Assembly: GCA_003131985.1 (NCBI GenBank)
Contig: PKWH01000209.1
Location: forward strand, 1-7,871
Reading direction: 5' to 3'
Length of the DNA stretch: 7,871 nt
Source of the DNA: Acidobacteriota bacterium
GTDB taxonomy: Bacteria > Acidobacteriota > Terriglobia > Acidiferrales > UBA7541
Below, piece after piece: positions 6,029-7,871 of this stretch (position 1 is the first letter of the stretch; each line of letters opens with the position of its first letter). The position numbers were made by a program, and so were the translations under genes. The notes below the pieces were generated by a model. The model did no database searches. It saw nothing but the letters and a program-made list of their open reading frames with translations, and was not told where the DNA came from.

Positions 6029-6778
6029 TTAAATTTCGCCGACGCCTCCGCCAACATTGATCTCGGTACCGGTCATGAAGGAAGAATCCGAGGACGCGAG
6101 AAAGGCCACGGCGGCGGCAATTTCTTCTGCTTTTCCGATGCGCTTCAACGGCACGCTGGCGACGAATCCCTGAAGCACTTGAGCCCGCTGTTCCTCCGAA
6201 AGACCGACGCGGCCGAAGATGGGCGTTTCGATCGGCCCAGGCGCGATCGCGTTGACGCGTATATTCCGGGCGGCGAGATCCGCAGCTATCGAACGGACAA
6301 ACGAACGCATCGCGGCTTTGGTAGCTCCATAAACGACACCCAGCGCGTTACCAATGTGGCCGGCGACGCTGGTATTGAGAATGATGGATGCGCCATCGTT
6401 CAAATGCGGCAGCGCTTTTTGAACGGTGAAAAAGGCGCCCTTGGCGTTGATGTCAAAGAGATTGTCATAATCGGCTTCCGTAAATCCGGCAAACGGAGCG
6501 AACTTGGCGACACCTGCATTGACGAAGAGGACGTCGATTTTTCCGAACTTCGCGCTCACTGCGGAAAAGAATTTATCGATTTCGGGAAGCTTGGAGACAT
6601 CGGCTTGAACGACGAGCGCGTCCTTGCCTAGAATTTTCGATGCTTCATCAAGGGTCTTCTGGCTGCGTCCGGAAATGGCGACGCGGGCGCCTTCCTGCTG
6701 GAGGCGTTGGGCCGAGGCCAGGCCGATACCACTGTTTCCGCCGGTGACGACAGCGACTTTTCCATTCAAACGATTCAC
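6029..6778 (-). CDS. Short-chain dehydrogenase/reductase (SDR), probably NADPH-linked
   Basis: This 249-residue cytoplasmic classical SDR oxidises or reduces an unknown carbonyl/alcohol substrate. The Rossmann fold opens with TGGNSGIG (12-19). R38 just after the second beta strand (SGR) favours NADP(H). NAG is at 87-89. The catalytic tetrad is N111, S137, Y150 and K154 (YGATK), all present. The C-terminal TGTEINVGGG is typical of the family. The frame stays open upstream, but the start is set at GTG 6778 because AGGAGA (minus strand, 6790-6785) sits 6 nt before it and the family N-terminus (NRLNGKVAVVTGG) begins there. The gene converges with ClC and stands alone on its transcript; 220 bp separate it from the DUF2207 gene upstream. 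The 20 bp palindrome at 6847-6866 probably controls it. Confidence 0.94.
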   Translation of the reverse strand: MNRLNGKVAVVTGGNSGIGLASAQRLQQEGARVAISGRSQKTLDEASKILGKDALVVQADVSKLPEIDKFFSAVSAKFGKIDVLFVNAGVAKFAPFAGFTEADYDNLFDINAKGAFFTVQKALPHLNDGASIILNTSVAGHIGNALGVVYGATKAAMRSFVRSIAADLAARNIRVNAIAPGPIETPIFGRVGLSEEQRAQVLQGFVASVPLKRIGKAEEIAAAVAFLASSDSSFMTGTEINVGGGVGEI

Positions 6779-6846
6779 GGGGATTCTCCTTTGATTCGGT
6801 AAGAAACGGCCAGGCAGTTGTGCACGGGCCTTTTTGTAATGGCAAT

Positions 6847-6866
6847 ATTTAGATGACCATCTAAAT
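6847..6866 (-). promoter_or_regulatory. Perfect 9+9 bp palindrome, candidate operator for the SDR gene
   Basis: ATTTAGATG (6847-6855) and CATCTAAAT (6858-6866) are exact inverted copies separated by AC. The element is AT-rich against a GC-rich background and lies 69 bp upstream of the SDR start, where promoter elements would be expected. Such symmetry fits a dimeric repressor site of the TetR, MarR, HxlR or ArsR kind. No regulator gene is adjacent, so the protein that binds it is unknown. I could not place -35 and -10 boxes with confidence. Confidence 0.6.
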
Positions 6867-6952
6867 GAAAGGATGCGGAATTGTCGCGCCGGAATCCTTA
6901 GGCGGGCTTTGCCCCAACCGGGACTCGGACAAAAATACGCCCAGGCAAGAAG

Positions 6953-6983
6953 TAAAAAATATTCAAGCCGCTCGAAAAGGCGG
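6953..6983 (-). terminator. Weak terminator candidate after the DUF2207 gene
   Basis: On the minus strand, 16 bp past the DUF2207 stop codon, CCGC and GCGG (6983-6980 and 6971-6968) can pair around an 8 nt loop. A TTTTTT tract follows at 6959-6954. The stem has only 4 bp and the T-tract begins 8 nt later, so this is tentative. Confidence 0.3.
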
Positions 6984-6998
6984 AAAGATATGCGAATG

Positions 6999-7871
6999 CT
7001 AGAAGCCGCCTCCACCACCGCCGCCAAAGCCGCCACCAGCTCCGCCACCACCGCCAAATCCTGAGCCGCCTGAGCTGCGGGGAGAAGAGGCCATCGTGCT
7101 TCCGGCTTGCACCGTCATCATATTAAGGTCGCTCACTAACAGGTACGGCACGAAGCCGCTGCCGTAGGAACCCTGGTACCAGTTGGGTGGCTGCATGGCG
7201 ATGCCGGAAAAAGCTTGCACCCATTTTTTCTCTACGTGCAGCGCCATGGCGTAGGGCAAAAATTTCTCGAAGAGTTCGGGAGTTTTCTCCAGCCGATCGA
7301 TCTGATCCTTCTGCGTGCGTCCGAGAAAATCTTCAAAGCCCAGAACTTTCTCGAGCGCTCGTTGCCCCGTAATTGTCCGCGCCGACATGAAATATCCGAA
7401 AACGCAAACTACCAATCCAGTCGCGATGCCCGCGACAACCCATGTGGCCGAAGCAATCCCAGTGGCACGGGACAAGACAACGTTTCCGGCCACGGTCAGA
7501 AATCCGATGGCCATCCCTGCGCCGATGTAGCCCTGGCGCACCGTGTCCGGCCGGTGCAGATAATAATTATCGTTCATGAGCGCTTGGAAGATGCTGTCGC
7601 GAATCCCGGGCAGTTGCGTGTAGAAGTGATTCTGCAAATCCGAAAGTTTCACGTCGGTGACGGCGCCGTTGTCAAAGACTGCAGCGAGCATTTGCTGCTC
7701 GTGCGGGCGCGCGGATGCCCATTCCGCCGGGGCTTTCTTCAGATGGAAAATATATTCTTTGCTGTGGCTCAGGCCCAGCATGTGGCTTTCGTCTTTCTGC
7801 TCGATCGTCATGTAGCCCTTCACGGCGAGATCGACGAGCGTTGCAGTGATGTCGCGCATAGCCGCTTCGTT
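6999..7871 (-). CDS. DUF2207 (YciQ-like) membrane protein, C-terminal part (gene runs off the window)
   Basis: The frame is open to the window end (NEAAMRDITATLVDLAVKGY at its edge), so this is the last 290 residues of a longer protein; the ATG at 7859 is internal. The NEA..MRDITATLVDLAVKGYMTIE block is the typical cytoplasmic helix-turn region of DUF2207 proteins. Counting from that M, two membrane segments span about 111-130 and 138-159. Then comes the conserved KTPELFEKFLPYAMALHVEKKW block (192-213). The end, 264-286, is almost pure glycine with phenylalanines (GGSGFGGGGG, repeated), as in many members of the family. Full-length relatives begin with a signal peptide, an extracytoplasmic beta-rich domain and a further membrane helix, which would lie outside this window. 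The function of the family is unknown. Confidence 0.9.
   Translation of the reverse strand, partial: NEAAMRDITATLVDLAVKGYMTIEQKDESHMLGLSHSKEYIFHLKKAPAEWASARPHEQQMLAAVFDNGAVTDVKLSDLQNHFYTQLPGIRDSIFQALMNDNYYLHRPDTVRQGYIGAGMAIGFLTVAGNVVLSRATGIASATWVVAGIATGLVVCVFGYFMSARTITGQRALEKVLGFEDFLGRTQKDQIDRLEKTPELFEKFLPYAMALHVEKKWVQAFSGIAMQPPNWYQGSYGSGFVPYLLVSDLNMMTVQAGSTMASSPRSSGGSGFGGGGGAGGGFGGGGGGGF

Noticed and set aside
5954..6631. 225-residue plus-strand reading frame opposite the SDR gene
   Set aside because: It is antisense to the clear SDR catalytic domain, runs through the terminator hairpin and has no protein family character.
6779..7057. Upstream in-frame extension of the SDR frame
   Set aside because: The extension crosses the palindrome and the AGGAGA site and runs into the DUF2207 gene. 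The SDR N-terminus starts at GTG 6778.
6999..7080. Glycine codon repeats read as a DNA tandem repeat
   Set aside because: The repetition is explained by the glycine-rich tail usual for DUF2207 proteins.
1..7871. Novel defence system, mobile element, CRISPR array or biosynthetic cluster
   Set aside because: No repeats with spacers, transposase, integrase, nuclease or biosynthetic core gene appears on either strand. The genes are common chromosomal families.

Overview
The window holds eight protein-coding genes, two of them cut by the window edges. It looks like ordinary chromosome from a moderately GC-rich soil or environmental bacterium. The gene styles fit the phylum Acidobacteriota: a secreted carboxypeptidase Q-like M28 peptidase with a proline-rich insert, DinB and GNAT proteins, a CBS-domain ClC and a YciQ-like DUF2207 protein. 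That assignment is an impression from protein style, because there is no rRNA or marker gene here to test it. I see no IS element, phage gene, CRISPR array, tRNA or rRNA.

Left part (1-3369). A P-loop ATPase gene runs leftward off the window from a TTG start at 121. Diverging from it is a rightward group: secreted M28 metallopeptidase (305-1834), D-aminoacyl-tRNA deacylase dtd (1871-2320), a DinB-superfamily protein (2423-2884) and a GNAT acetyltransferase (2881-3369). A good sigma70-like promoter lies at 234-262. The peptidase and dtd are 36 bp apart. The DinB and GNAT genes overlap by an ATGA and are probably translationally coupled. The 102 bp gap between dtd and the DinB gene leaves it open whether this is one transcript or two.

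Middle (3370-5860). After 150 bp of non-coding sequence comes a two-gene unit: a MarR-family regulator (GTG start at 3520) and, 28 bp later, a ClC-type chloride channel/transporter with two C-terminal CBS domains (best start GTG 4058). A palindrome just upstream of the regulator overlaps a -10-like hexamer that sits very close to the start codon. This suggests autoregulation of the regulator-ClC pair and possibly a leaderless transcript. The ClC keeps the gating glutamate but differs from E. coli ClcA at the internal proton glutamate, the anion-coordinating serine and the anion-coordinating tyrosine.

Right part (5861-7871). ClC and a leftward short-chain dehydrogenase/reductase (6029-6778) converge on a 168 bp gap that carries two hairpins, each placed to terminate one of the two genes. 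The reductase has an AGGAGA ribosome binding site and a GTG start. About 70 bp further upstream is a perfect 9+9 bp palindrome, a strong operator candidate with no regulator gene beside it. The last gene, also leftward, is the C-terminal half of a DUF2207 (YciQ-like) membrane protein ending in a glycine-rich tail.

No clear new multi-gene system is visible. The items most worth a second look are the altered ClC pore, its regulator's operator and promoter arrangement, and the orphan operator in front of the reductase.
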